A stretch of DNA of 64,000 nt from Paenibacillus castaneae. GTDB lineage: Bacteria > Bacillota > Bacilli > Paenibacillales > Paenibacillaceae. Under the pieces are notes generated by a model that searched no databases, had not been told where the DNA came from, and was given only the letters and a program-made list of their open reading frames with translations. Shown here one piece after another: positions 8,448 to 17,168 of the stretch. The position numbers and the translations under genes were made by a program. The DNA is taken from contig NZ_KZ614144.1 in the NCBI RefSeq assembly GCF_002884445.1, positions 785,272-849,271 of the forward strand, in the 5' to 3' direction. Within the stretch, counting starts at the first letter, position 1. Every line of letters starts with the position of its first letter.

Positions 8448-9958
8448 CTTTTCTTGATATCTGTATTTAATTCATATAATGGAATAATAAGCTGAAACGA
8501 ACTGCCAACCTCCGGTTTGCTTTCTACATGAATTCGCCCGTAATGGGCTAAAATGATGTGTTTCACATACGATAAGCCGACGCCCCAGTTTTTGGTCGTA
8601 TTCTTATTCGTAACGAAAGGATCGAATACTTCATCGAGCATATGCGCAGGGATGCCGGGCCCGTTATCCATAATTTTAATAATGACCCAGTGATCCTCTG
8701 TATAAACTAATACGTGAATTAATCCGCCATATTCGGAATCGATCGCTTCTATGGCATTAATAAGCAAATTATAGATCGCTTCCGACATAGGGATGAAGTC
8801 AGCTAATATCATGGTTGACGGATCAGGTAATGCTGTTTTGATTTCAACATGCTTCTGTAAAGGTTTAATGCGGTCTAACGAATGATCGATTATGTTATGA
8901 ATCAATTGCGGCTTAAGCTGTATCTGATTAGTCTTGAATGATTTATACAGCTGGTCGAGTCTCCCAAGCGTGGAATGAACAATTTCGTCTGCTTTTGCAA
9001 GCGGTGCTCCAATAGATTGGGTTTCAGTGCTGCCGGATGCCTCTAGAGCTTCTGTTGCTTGTCTCACTAGAAGTTGAAGCATAATGAGCTGATTCTTAAC
9101 GGCGTGGGTAAACACCTGTGCGCCCATGTTGGCGGTATCCAGCTTTCGTTTAAGCAGGAGATCGTCCTTACCCATCTTTAATTCAATTTCCGTATAACGC
9201 CACACGGCATAAATGCTGACGATCGACAACACACCTGTAAGCCCTATGCTTAAATACCAACCAGATAGCGTTAGCGGCGGATTGAAGTTAGAAAAGTCGG
9301 AGTAGAGCACATAGAAGGTTCGAATATCAAACACTTGAAGCGGTCCCATGAACCCAAGATAGAAATAAAATAAAGCAAGTGAAAGTACGCCAAGTATAAT
9401 AAATCCGCTTTGTCGTTTCGCCCAAGGAATGGTCACGGTTCGATATTTCCATATCATTAAAGATACAGCAATCAAAGCCGAAAGGACGAGCCAGCCGCGA
9501 GTGATCCAGCCAATAATGAAGGTATGGTCGCGATCCATTATAGTAAGCGCTCTCTTATAAATAACAGGATCGTAGAAAATGAGATTGGCAAGTGCTGGAA
9601 TAAAGCTAAGCATGTGAATTTTCCAGTTTCGCCAGAAGGGGCGATAGGACATCAAGGACACAGAGAGTCCAACTAAGCTGAAAATAAACAAAGATCGGCC
9701 AATCGTAATAATACGGCTAATGCCTTCAATTTTAATCGGTAAATTCAATAGCATATTGCGAATCGCATCATTAAAAAATAAAACAATATTTACTCTGTAA
9801 TAAAATCCGCCGTATTTCGCAATAAATAGGATAAGGCCGAACATACTTAAAAACCAGCCAACAAGAACAAAACCCATCCAATAGGCAGAAGGATTTCGTG
9901 CTTTCATAATAAATAACGTGACCGCCGCTATGATGAGTATAATGAGCAATATTGTCAT
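8444..9958 (-). CDS. Membrane sensor histidine kinase
   Basis: A 504-residue kinase. The first ~255 residues carry about seven hydrophobic segments (around 1-20, 30-48, 85-103, 115-130, 150-170, 185-205, 235-253), forming a multi-pass sensor with no large extracellular domain. The dimerisation segment contains the phosphoacceptor His285 in FTHAVKNQL, and the HATPase domain shows the N box (LLINAIEAID), G1 (DNGPGIP), an F box (DPFVTNK) and G2 (GVGLSYV). The histidine segment is of the H-A-x-K-N-x-L type seen with LuxR-type partners. It is co-translated with the response regulator. The signal is not evident; membrane or lipid-soluble stimuli are plausible for such an architecture. Confidence 0.88.
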   Translation of the reverse strand: MTILLIILIIAAVTLFIMKARNPSAYWMGFVLVGWFLSMFGLILFIAKYGGFYYRVNIVLFFNDAIRNMLLNLPIKIEGISRIITIGRSLFIFSLVGLSVSLMSYRPFWRNWKIHMLSFIPALANLIFYDPVIYKRALTIMDRDHTFIIGWITRGWLVLSALIAVSLMIWKYRTVTIPWAKRQSGFIILGVLSLALFYFYLGFMGPLQVFDIRTFYVLYSDFSNFNPPLTLSGWYLSIGLTGVLSIVSIYAVWRYTEIELKMGKDDLLLKRKLDTANMGAQVFTHAVKNQLIMLQLLVRQATEALEASGSTETQSIGAPLAKADEIVHSTLGRLDQLYKSFKTNQIQLKPQLIHNIIDHSLDRIKPLQKHVEIKTALPDPSTMILADFIPMSEAIYNLLINAIEAIDSEYGGLIHVLVYTEDHWVIIKIMDNGPGIPAHMLDEVFDPFVTNKNTTKNWGVGLSYVKHIILAHYGRIHVESKPEVGSSFQLIIPLYELNTDIKKR

Positions 9959-10140
9959 GGGGTCTCCTCGTTTGATCGATATAACGTTATCCCTTTATTA
10001 TAGGGCATTTCGCCTGCGATCACTAGTCGTTGCCAGATGAATTTGGGACTAGCTGCGAACCTCTTTGAGGGCCGCTACATACTTGATTTGTTACTGTTAA
10101 TTGAGTGCTGCGTGGTTATAAAACGAAGTGAGGTTTTCAG

Positions 10141-10173
10141 TTAGTTTCAACATTTGATGTTACAGTCCGCGTA
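10141..10173. repeat. Copy 1 of a 33-bp dispersed repeat
   Basis: This 33-bp stretch recurs at 43294-43326 with only two differences that I see (C/T and G/A near its right end). It contains the small inverted repeat AACAT-TTG-ATGTT. In both places it lies just upstream of a terminator hairpin of nearly the same sequence. Confidence 0.75.
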
Positions 10174-10187
10174 GGGGGTCAATCGTG

Positions 10188-10224
10188 AACAGCCGATCAG
10201 GTGCAGTAACTCTGATCGGCTGTT
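10188..10224. terminator. 13-bp terminator hairpin (AACAGCCGATCAG type)
   Basis: AACAGCCGATCAG (10188-10200) pairs perfectly with CTGATCGGCTGTT (10212-10224) across an 11-nt loop and is followed by ATATAATTT. On the minus strand it follows the LacI-sensor/GGDEF gene by about 20 nt. Related hairpins occur at 40544-40580 and 43367-43408. Confidence 0.75.
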
Positions 10225-10247
10225 ATATAATTTAGAGGCCCCAGCTA

Positions 10248-12596
10248 TTATTCAACCAATTGACGATAAAATACAAAAGTATCCTTCACTTCCTTAGCTT
10301 TGTACAGTGCTAAATCAGCATACTTGATTAGCAGGTCTGAGTCATCCGTGTCAGCAGGATACATCGCAATGCCGATGCTGCTTGAGACGATGGCCGTACC
10401 GCCTGTCAGAACATACGGCTGGCGAATGGCCTCAACTGCCTTGCTTGCGTATGCAGCGGCCACATCGGAGTCGGCTGTTTGAAGGAGTACGGTAAACTCA
10501 TCTCCGCCAAGCCTAAATATAGCATTTGACTTCGTCATGCCAACGCCCGGCATCGTATGAGAAAGCAAGAATGATTGATCCGATAATACATTTCGAAGCC
10601 GGTCAGCAATCTGGTTGAGCAATGTATCGCCTGCATCATGTCCGAGTGTGTCATTTACCTGCTTGAAGCCATCAATATCGATATAGAATAAGGTAAAAGA
10701 GTTATCGTGTCTGGCAATGGAGGATAAGCTGTTATAGAAGAAACGTCTATTGAATAGATGAGTAAGCGAATCAATGTCAGCGAAATAGGTGAGCTGGGCT
10801 TCCTTCTCTTGTCTCAATATAATTTCCCTCGATAATTGCGTAACTAATTCATGCGACTCCTCCAGCACGCGGTTGCTCTCAAGCGCGATGCTAATTTGAT
10901 CACCAAGCGTTACAATTAAATGGGCATTATGCTTGCCGGGATCGGCCCAAGCGATACCAAGCTCTTTGTCGTTCACTCGAAGGGGGTGGACAATAAGATT
11001 GAATCGGTTATTTTTCTTTTGTTTAAATAGTTGAAATGCTTCAACGATGCCGCTCTCCGGTGAGTAGTCATCAATTAGAGTTTGATATTCATCAAAAGCA
11101 AAAACAAGCCGGCTTTGCTCGGCCTTCGAGTGTGATGAATCATTCAAAAATATATATGTAGTAGGTATCTGAATCCAGCCTAAGTTGTTTATTAGTGCAT
11201 CCGTTACCTGTGGAATGCTGCGCGCGGATAATATACTTTGGCTAATCGAGCTTAATATTCGACTGTCTTCATGGCTCCCAAGAAATCGGGTTAATACGGA
11301 AAAGTAATCATAGTCCTTCATTATATAACGTGCCGAAAACCAAAGCATTTCAGCTCTTTCATATACGATACGATCATGGCTCACGTAAGGTAGAAGCAGC
11401 TTGCGAAAGAGATCAATCATCGCTTGAAGCTGATTAACATCGTAAGCTCGCACCTGCTCCATCTCATAAACAAGTGCAGATAGAAATTGACTATCAGCCG
11501 TTTCAGCGCTTTGCACGAATAGGCTGGCTAATTTGGCATAGTCGAACGGCTTCATTGCAAAGCTTTGAGACATCTGCTGAGCAATGAATGAGCATGCATC
11601 ATTTATTGCAACTGCAGTCTTCTCTATAGAAGCAAGGGGTGAATCAAGAAGCATCGGCTTGATTTTGTTAACGGTACACCCACAGGAGTCACGGTTAATA
11701 ATCTTGCCAGGTACCTCCATAATATGCGGAATGTCCTCTCCGTCAAGCAGCTTAATAAGATTCTCACATGCAGAATAGCCAATCTCTTTGAATGGAAAAT
11801 AAATGGTTGTGAGTGATGGCTTGGAAAACTCAATAACGGAGTGGTTCTCGAAGCAAACAAGCGCAATGTCCTCTGGTACGCGAAGTCCCCGGCTAGTCAA
11901 CTCATCAAGCATATATTTCCCTTCGAAGGCATTCGTAAGCATGATGGCGTCCACTTGCAAACCGCGCTCATCGAGTAGAAGGGAAAGCGCCTTGTTCATC
12001 CGTTGATCGATCTGGGTATAATCTGCAAGCTCGTGCACGTTGATTAATAGACTTTTATCGAAGAGTCCATGTTCATGCAGTTCATTCGCGTATGCTCCCG
12101 CTCGGTCATCATCACTCCAAGTGGGGACGAATGCAATGCTGCGATACCCGTGATCTGTGACTAAGTGTCGTACCATATCCTTGACGTACTGGCCGCCGTT
12201 CATAATAACACTGGGAAAATGCTCTGAGCTTTTGCCAATGCTTATTAGACGGACAGGGTAGAGGATATCTTGCAAATACCGTCCATTCTCTCCAATGAAA
12301 TCGTTGGACCAACCGATAATAACGAGTGCATCCAGATCATAGGAAGCGGTATGTGCTTTCAATTTGTCATGCTTGCGGCGAATATGCTGATTCGTTTCCT
12401 CATCCAGGCTGGCGTGGCGCAATTCTTCTCCGTCATCAATAACCGGTGTGAAATAAATAACGTTGGCGTCATGGATCTCCGCAGCATTTATCATCCCCTG
12501 AAATAGAAGTGATTCAGATTCATAATGCGCCACCTCTGACAAAAGGCCTATCGTATATCGTTTCGATCTTTTCGCGATTTCATTATTTGTGGGCAT
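10248..12596 (-). CDS. Diguanylate cyclase with LacI-type sugar-sensor domain
   Basis: A 782-residue cytoplasmic protein with no signal peptide or membrane helix. Residues about 14-310 match the periplasmic-binding-protein-like sensor of LacI repressors (YTIGLLSEVAHYE, FVPTWSDDDRAG, VDAIMLTNAFEG, VPEDIALVCFEN) but the N-terminal helix-turn-helix is absent. A central helical and GAF-like part (about 320-610) leads into a GGDEF domain (about 615-782), with DIDSLTHLFNRR, the metal site DIDGFKQVND and an intact GGDEF motif at 697-701. It would make cyclic di-GMP in response to an intracellular ligand, plausibly a sugar. It is monocistronic and divergent from the SLH-protein gene across a 684-bp regulatory region. 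The catalytic call is firm; the ligand is inferred. Confidence 0.85.
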   Translation of the reverse strand: MPTNNEIAKRSKRYTIGLLSEVAHYESESLLFQGMINAAEIHDANVIYFTPVIDDGEELRHASLDEETNQHIRRKHDKLKAHTASYDLDALVIIGWSNDFIGENGRYLQDILYPVRLISIGKSSEHFPSVIMNGGQYVKDMVRHLVTDHGYRSIAFVPTWSDDDRAGAYANELHEHGLFDKSLLINVHELADYTQIDQRMNKALSLLLDERGLQVDAIMLTNAFEGKYMLDELTSRGLRVPEDIALVCFENHSVIEFSKPSLTTIYFPFKEIGYSACENLIKLLDGEDIPHIMEVPGKIINRDSCGCTVNKIKPMLLDSPLASIEKTAVAINDACSFIAQQMSQSFAMKPFDYAKLASLFVQSAETADSQFLSALVYEMEQVRAYDVNQLQAMIDLFRKLLLPYVSHDRIVYERAEMLWFSARYIMKDYDYFSVLTRFLGSHEDSRILSSISQSILSARSIPQVTDALINNLGWIQIPTTYIFLNDSSHSKAEQSRLVFAFDEYQTLIDDYSPESGIVEAFQLFKQKKNNRFNLIVHPLRVNDKELGIAWADPGKHNAHLIVTLGDQISIALESNRVLEESHELVTQLSREIILRQEKEAQLTYFADIDSLTHLFNRRFFYNSLSSIARHDNSFTLFYIDIDGFKQVNDTLGHDAGDTLLNQIADRLRNVLSDQSFLLSHTMPGVGMTKSNAIFRLGGDEFTVLLQTADSDVAAAYASKAVEAIRQPYVLTGGTAIVSSSIGIAMYPADTDDSDLLIKYADLALYKAKEVKDTFVFYRQLVE

Positions 12597-12849
12597 AGCG
12601 CAGCACCTCTAAGTTTGTCTTCTTATCCGAAGTTAAGCTGTGAACGGTTTTGTCGTAACATATTCTTTGAACTAGTACCGTTCTCCTGCATCACATTTAA
12701 ATCGAGGAAGAAAAATAGGCAATATAAGATTTCGCATGCTTTTTTCTTAAGTAGTAGACATCAGAATTAGAATTCGTTATAGTAAATAACAACATTGAAA
12801 CAAAGTTTAAGGAATGATGGTATTGAACAAGATTTCAAAAACGACTTCT

Positions 12850-12863
12850 TGTAAACGGTTACA
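12850..12863. promoter_or_regulatory. LacI/CcpA-type operator-like palindrome
   Basis: TGTAAACGGTTACA is a near-perfect palindrome of the class bound by LacI-family repressors and CcpA. It lies about 420 nt before the SLH gene and about 250 nt before the GGDEF gene, so it could serve either. Confidence 0.5.
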
Positions 12864-12987
12864 AAAATTGGGATTAGACTTGATTTTGACTATAAATAAA
12901 GAAAGAGATAAAGATAGTATGATAGACTAATTTTTAATTCTACATAGCACTTATAAATTAAAAGATTGGTTCTATTGCAAGAAGTAT

Positions 12988-13000
12988 GTAAACGTTTACT
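12988..13000. promoter_or_regulatory. LacI-type operator-like palindrome
   Basis: GTAAACGTTTACT contains the perfect palindrome GTAAACGTTTAC. It differs by two bases from the GTAAACGTTTCCCT sites in front of the LacI gene at 17108 and 17138. Confidence 0.6.
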
Positions 13001-13054
13001 TATTTTGCAAATCAACAAGTTTTTCAAATAATAAAAATTAGTAAATATTTTCAA

Positions 13055-13066
13055 GTAAACGTTTAC
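13055..13066. promoter_or_regulatory. LacI-type operator-like palindrome
   Basis: GTAAACGTTTAC is a perfect palindrome, 67 bp from the site at 12988. It lies about 45 bp upstream of an extended -10-like element, a position suited to repression. Confidence 0.6.
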
Positions 13067-13117
13067 CTATCGTGAATTAATTTTTTAACTTTATAAGTTG
13101 AAATTCATGCTATATAT

Positions 13118-13129
13118 GTAATCGCTTAC
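13118..13129. promoter_or_regulatory. Degenerate operator-like site at a putative promoter
   Basis: GTAATCGCTTAC is an imperfect version of the same palindrome. It immediately follows TGCTATATA (13108-13116), an extended -10-like element, and so would cover the transcription start. Confidence 0.4.
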
Positions 13130-13188
13130 TGGCACAAGTTTGGTATATTTTCTTACGTAACTTACATAGGGACTAAAGTTTATTTTAC

Positions 13189-13227
13189 AAGGAGGTGATT
13201 AAGTTGAAATTGGTTGTGGTTGTTTAA
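13189..13227 (+). CDS. Seven-codon leader minicistron with perfect Shine-Dalgarno
   Basis: AAGGAGGTGATT (13189-13200) is fully complementary to the 3' end of 16S rRNA and is followed, 3 nt later, by TTG at 13204 and the frame Met-Lys-Leu-Val-Val-Val-Val-stop (stop 13225-13227). The main SLH gene starts 54 nt downstream in another frame. Two readings fit: a leader peptide that modulates the downstream gene, or a ribosome-binding stabiliser at the mRNA 5' region, as known for STAB-SD sequences of some Bacillus genes. Spacing to the TTG is short if one counts from GGAGG (7 nt), which is normal. Confidence 0.45.
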   Translation, partial: KEVIKLKLVVVV

Positions 13228-13280
13228 TTAGGGGTTGTAAGAAGTAACAATTAACCAAAAAGTTCACAAGGAGTGAGAAT

Positions 13281-16200
13281 ATGTTTAAAAAAGGGCGTAA
13301 AGGGTTTAGTCTTATGCTTGCAGCGCTTATCGTTTTGTCATCCGTTCAGCTTACATGGGGAGCAAGGGCAGAGGCTGCGTCTGCAGATGGAGAAGCTGTT
13401 ATTATTTTCAATACAAAGGAGACGTTGCTGGAATTATTGGCTAAACAGGGATACGATGCAGCTAAACCTGAGGAAGCAGAACAGCTTAAATCAATTGTGA
13501 TTCATGCAGGTACGCTTTCGAAAACATTAGCCAATGCTGATTTTATTAAGGATAATAGATCGCTAAGCAAGTATGTTAATTTAGAATCCTTTAGAATTGT
13601 TCAGCCGGCGGCATCCGGACAACTTGCTTGGAACGGCAATAAGCTGCCAAACAATGCATTTAAAGGGCTTGCAAAACTGAAGAAGGTTGATATCGGTATC
13701 GACACTTCCTACATTGGTGCGGGTGCTTTTGACGGTTGCGTATCTTTGGAAACAGCTGTATTTGGTATGACAAGAACATTGGGGCCATATGCGTTTAAAA
13801 ATAATTCATCTCTAACGTCCCTTACGTTTAATAAAACATATCTGCCTATCGGATTAGATCCTGATGCAGATACTGGCGCGGGAGATTGGTTTGCTGGCGC
13901 TGACATGGATAATTTAACCGTTTACGTACCAACGGACGCAGTAGCTGTGTTTCAATCGGATGATGATTGGAGCAGCTTCGGGTTCACGATCGCATCCAAC
14001 GGAGATAACTCACCAAAGGATGTGGATAATGGTCCGACTGCTACACAAGAAGTCGAAATCCAATCCTTTACAACTAAAAAATTGAAGGATGCTATCGATG
14101 CATCCAACTTTGAAGGCAAGGATTACAGCGATATTAAAACGCTGACAATTAAGGGGGGTGTGCTTGATCCCGCGGATTGTACATTTATAGCAACTAGCTT
14201 GAAAAAGCTGGAGGAGCTTTATATTATCGGAACAGCCAATTTTACCAATAGCACCATTCCTAAAAATGCTTTTGAAGGAAATAGGTATTTGAAAAAGGTA
14301 AAAGCAGAAAATGTAAAAACGATTGGTGTAAAAGCTTTTAATTTATTCGAAAATTTGACTGAGGTTGATTTTCCAGATGTTGAATTGATTAGCTCGCAAG
14401 CTTTTGCTCAAACGAAGGGTTCTAGCGCAAGCAAGCTAAAAGTCGCGAGATTTCCAAACGTAAAAACGATCGAATCAAGAGCCTTTTATTTCTGTGTTAA
14501 TCTAACAGATCTATATTTGGGAGAAAACCCGCCAACGCTTACAGTGCCTGAGGGAAAACAAGGGCTATGGTTTAACTTTGTAACAAACATGACGATCCAT
14601 GTACCAAGCTTGGAAGTATATAACGAATATATTAAGGTCGAGCATAGTGATCAAATGGATTGGAGCGCCATGTCGTTTGTTGCAGACAATGGGGACCAGC
14701 TGCCGACAGTGCCTCCTGCAGAAGAATATGTAGATTCGAACTATGACCATCTGCGTTTGGATCATACAGTGCCATATTACAATGGGGACTACAAACTGAG
14801 CCTTAATATGTATACGTTTAATATGAATGTGAATTCATGGATTCAAGGTCGTACTTCGCCAGTTCCTATGACGACTTTTGAGGCGATTAAGTGGGCGCAC
14901 GACAATGGCTTTGATGCTGTAGACATTACATGCTATTACATTCCAGGGTACAGCAACACAGCAATGCCGCCAGTAGAAAAGCATGAAGAAATATTTGAGT
15001 TTGCTAGACAGATCAAAAAGTATGCTGATGATTTAGGTATTGAAATTAGCGGTACAGGCATTCAAAACAATTTTGCAGAGCCAAATCAAGCAAGAAGAGA
15101 ATTGGATATTGAGCGTATTAAATTTTGGACTAAGGTTGCTAATGAAATGGGCGCGCCAGTCATTCGTATTTTCAGCGGTCCGCCACCGGTAGATATTAGA
15201 CGTCTCGGATGGGACGAAATTGCTCGCGACCGAATTGCTCCAGCTATACAAGAGGTTGCAGATTTTGCAGCGAAGAACTATCCAAATGTAGAAATCGGCG
15301 TGCAAAATCATGGCGATATGCTGGCTACTGCCAATCAAGTGCTACAACTGCTGCAATGGATAGACCGTCCTAATGTAGGTGTAGTTAATGATACTGGCTA
15401 TTATAGAGAATTTATGAATACAGATGCTACACAATATGATTGGTATACCGATATTGGACTTATTCTTCCTTATTCAAATAACTTCCAAGTGAAGAAAAAG
15501 CCAGGCGGTGCAGAAACGCAAAAGCTGATGGATTTGAATAAAGTATTTGAGACTATCCGCAGCAGCTCTTACCGCGGATATATTCCTGTAGAGTTATTAT
15601 GGAATCCGGAGGATGAAGGCTATCCAGGGAAATTAAATACACCTCCGTATGAGGAAACGCTTGCGTTTCTAGGGGCTATGAAAAAAGCGATGAAAGATAC
15701 CGTCCGCAAGGATATTTATTCGGATCTAAAAGATATTCGATTATCTACCGGCGCCCTGAAGGAAGACTTTACAGCCAATACCCTTCATTACACACAACAA
15801 GTAGCAAATAATGTGTCCAGTGTACAGGTAACTCCAGCAGCAGCGGAGTCTGAGGCGATAATCACGGTAAATGGCAACGAGGTGGTCAGCGGTCAAGCGA
15901 GCGAGGCTATCACGTTGAATACGGGCGTGAATACCATAACAATTGTTGTTGCAGGAGCAGACCAATCAAGCAAAACTTATACAATTGCAGTCACAAGAGA
16001 TTCAGCTTCAAGTGGTTCCTCAGGCGGGGACGGCGGGAGTCCAGTAGGAGATACAGTAACTTCAACAAATGGCCAGCTGAACATTCCAATAGGGAAAATA
16101 GGTATTGCCAGCCTTGGTGACGGCCTTAGAATTACTTTCCCTGCAGGTGCGGCGGCTGATGAGTTGAAAATTACAATCGAGCAAGTTAAGGATACAAGCG

Positions 16201-17003
16201 GGCTTCTTTCTGACCAAGTAGCACTGTTAAGTCCTGTCTATGAGATGCTTAAAAATATCCCGCAGAATTTCAAAAAGTTAGTAAAAATAGAATTTGCATT
16301 TGATTCAACACTACTTAAGAACAGTGAACGTGCCGGCATTTTCTATTACGACGAGGCTAAAAAGCAGTGGGTTGAAGTTATGGGAAGCAAGGTAACCGGC
16401 AACCAAATTGCGGGTGAGGTAGATCACTTTACGAAGTTTGCGGTACTTGCAGTAGATAAGGCAGCTGCTGTCGAGTCATTTAGCGACATTGCAGGCCACT
16501 GGGCTGCGGCGAGCATTAGTGAAGCGGTGAAGCTTGGTATAGTAAGCGGCTATCCGGATCACACCTTTAGACCGAATCGTACGGTTACACGCGCAGAATT
16601 TGCTGTGATGCTGACGAATGCGCTTCAGATGAAGAATGAGGGTGCGGAGCTGAAATTTAATGACAGCGCAAAGATTGGCGAGTGGGCTAAGCAAGCAATA
16701 GCAACCGCTAATCATGCAGGCATTATTCAAGGCTTTGAGGATGGAAGTTTCCGCCCGAATGAACAAATCAAGCGCTCAGAGATGGCAGTTATGATTGCTA
16801 GAGCTCTTAAGCTATCTACGGAGACTGTAGAGCCAGCCGGCTTTGCAGATGATTTGGATGTGCCATTATGGGCAATGGGAGCGGTAGCGTCACTTAAGCA
16901 GCAAGGGATTATTCAAGGAAATGGCAGCAACACGTTTGCTCCTAAAGCTTCTGCTACGAGAGCAGAGGCAGTAACCATTTTGTTGAATATGGTCAAGGAA
17001 TAA
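13281..17003 (+). CDS. Surface SLH protein with BspA-type repeats and xylose-isomerase-like TIM barrel
   Basis: A 1240-residue secreted protein. The N-terminal signal peptide (about 1-33) ends near ARAEA. Two BspA-type leucine-rich blocks (about 130-190 and 309-420) show repeats such as IGAGAFDGCVSLET and IESRAFYFCVNLTD. Residues about 503-806 form a xylose-isomerase/AP-endonuclease-2-like TIM barrel, with candidate metal-site segments VQNHGD (Gln675-His677), NDTGYY (Asp704) and PVELLW (Glu771); Gln replaces the more usual Glu at 675. A cadherin-like beta-sandwich (about 813-906), a linker of S/G, a beta domain (about 923-1060) and three SLH modules (about 1065-1240) follow. It is anchored to the cell wall. 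ATG 13281 has AAGGAG 8 nt upstream. It precedes the LacI/TTT/oxidoreductase genes, probably its functional partners. Confidence 0.85.
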   Translation: MFKKGRKGFSLMLAALIVLSSVQLTWGARAEAASADGEAVIIFNTKETLLELLAKQGYDAAKPEEAEQLKSIVIHAGTLSKTLANADFIKDNRSLSKYVNLESFRIVQPAASGQLAWNGNKLPNNAFKGLAKLKKVDIGIDTSYIGAGAFDGCVSLETAVFGMTRTLGPYAFKNNSSLTSLTFNKTYLPIGLDPDADTGAGDWFAGADMDNLTVYVPTDAVAVFQSDDDWSSFGFTIASNGDNSPKDVDNGPTATQEVEIQSFTTKKLKDAIDASNFEGKDYSDIKTLTIKGGVLDPADCTFIATSLKKLEELYIIGTANFTNSTIPKNAFEGNRYLKKVKAENVKTIGVKAFNLFENLTEVDFPDVELISSQAFAQTKGSSASKLKVARFPNVKTIESRAFYFCVNLTDLYLGENPPTLTVPEGKQGLWFNFVTNMTIHVPSLEVYNEYIKVEHSDQMDWSAMSFVADNGDQLPTVPPAEEYVDSNYDHLRLDHTVPYYNGDYKLSLNMYTFNMNVNSWIQGRTSPVPMTTFEAIKWAHDNGFDAVDITCYYIPGYSNTAMPPVEKHEEIFEFARQIKKYADDLGIEISGTGIQNNFAEPNQARRELDIERIKFWTKVANEMGAPVIRIFSGPPPVDIRRLGWDEIARDRIAPAIQEVADFAAKNYPNVEIGVQNHGDMLATANQVLQLLQWIDRPNVGVVNDTGYYREFMNTDATQYDWYTDIGLILPYSNNFQVKKKPGGAETQKLMDLNKVFETIRSSSYRGYIPVELLWNPEDEGYPGKLNTPPYEETLAFLGAMKKAMKDTVRKDIYSDLKDIRLSTGALKEDFTANTLHYTQQVANNVSSVQVTPAAAESEAIITVNGNEVVSGQASEAITLNTGVNTITIVVAGADQSSKTYTIAVTRDSASSGSSGGDGGSPVGDTVTSTNGQLNIPIGKIGIASLGDGLRITFPAGAAADELKITIEQVKDTSGLLSDQVALLSPVYEMLKNIPQNFKKLVKIEFAFDSTLLKNSERAGIFYYDEAKKQWVEVMGSKVTGNQIAGEVDHFTKFAVLAVDKAAAVESFSDIAGHWAAASISEAVKLGIVSGYPDHTFRPNRTVTRAEFAVMLTNALQMKNEGAELKFNDSAKIGEWAKQAIATANHAGIIQGFEDGSFRPNEQIKRSEMAVMIARALKLSTETVEPAGFADDLDVPLWAMGAVASLKQQGIIQGNGSNTFAPKASATRAEAVTILLNMVKE

Positions 17004-17036
17004 CCGGAACAAAGGAAATATTTTTCGAGAAACCTC

Positions 17037-17065
17037 TTGACAGCAAAAAGATACGGGAATATGAT
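17037..17065 (+). promoter_or_regulatory. Strong sigma-A promoter of the LacI/tct operon
   Basis: TTGACA (17037-17042), a 17-bp spacer and TATGAT (17060-17065) make an almost perfect promoter. The operator-like site at 17073-17087 would cover the start point, and two more follow downstream. It lies 34 nt after the SLH-gene stop. Confidence 0.8.
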
Positions 17066-17072
17066 ATTGCTC

Positions 17073-17087
17073 AGGGAAACGTTTACA
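17073..17087. promoter_or_regulatory. Operator-like site at the transcription start
   Basis: AGGGAAACGTTTACA joins one GGGAAACG half and one CGTTTAC half, so it bridges the two site types seen at 12988-13066 and 17108-17151. It lies at about +2 to +16 of the promoter at 17037-17065. Confidence 0.65.
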
Positions 17088-17107
17088 TATTTTTATTTAC
17101 AGAATAA

Positions 17108-17121
17108 GTAAACGTTTCCCT
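17108..17121. promoter_or_regulatory. Operator-like site GTAAACGTTTCCCT
   Basis: First of two identical 14-bp sites exactly 30 bp apart (about three helical turns) in the leader of the LacI gene; the same 14 bp recur at 22477-22490. Confidence 0.7.
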
Positions 17122-17137
17122 GCTAAAATTAGCGTGA

Positions 17138-17151
17138 GTAAACGTTTCCCT
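17138..17151. promoter_or_regulatory. Operator-like site GTAAACGTTTCCCT
   Basis: Second identical copy, ending two bases before the AAGGAGG ribosome binding site of the LacI gene. Repressor bound here would act as a roadblock, allowing autoregulation. Confidence 0.7.
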
Positions 17152-17168
17152 ATAAGGAGGGAGTTGAT

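Larger units (their letters stand above)
12597..13280. promoter_or_regulatory. 684-bp divergent regulatory region
   Basis: This gene-free, AT-rich stretch separates the GGDEF fusion gene from the SLH-protein gene. It contains four GTAAACG-type palindromes (12850-12863, 12988-13000, 13055-13066, 13118-13129), extended -10-like elements at 13108-13116 (TGCTATATA) and 13141-13149 (TGGTATATT), and a minicistron with a perfect Shine-Dalgarno at 13189-13227. The clustering points to tight carbon-source regulation of the SLH gene. Confidence 0.6.

Noticed and set aside
15033..15338. A 101-codon minus-strand frame inside the SLH-TIM-barrel gene.
   Set aside because: It lies opposite the conserved barrel core and has no ribosome binding site.
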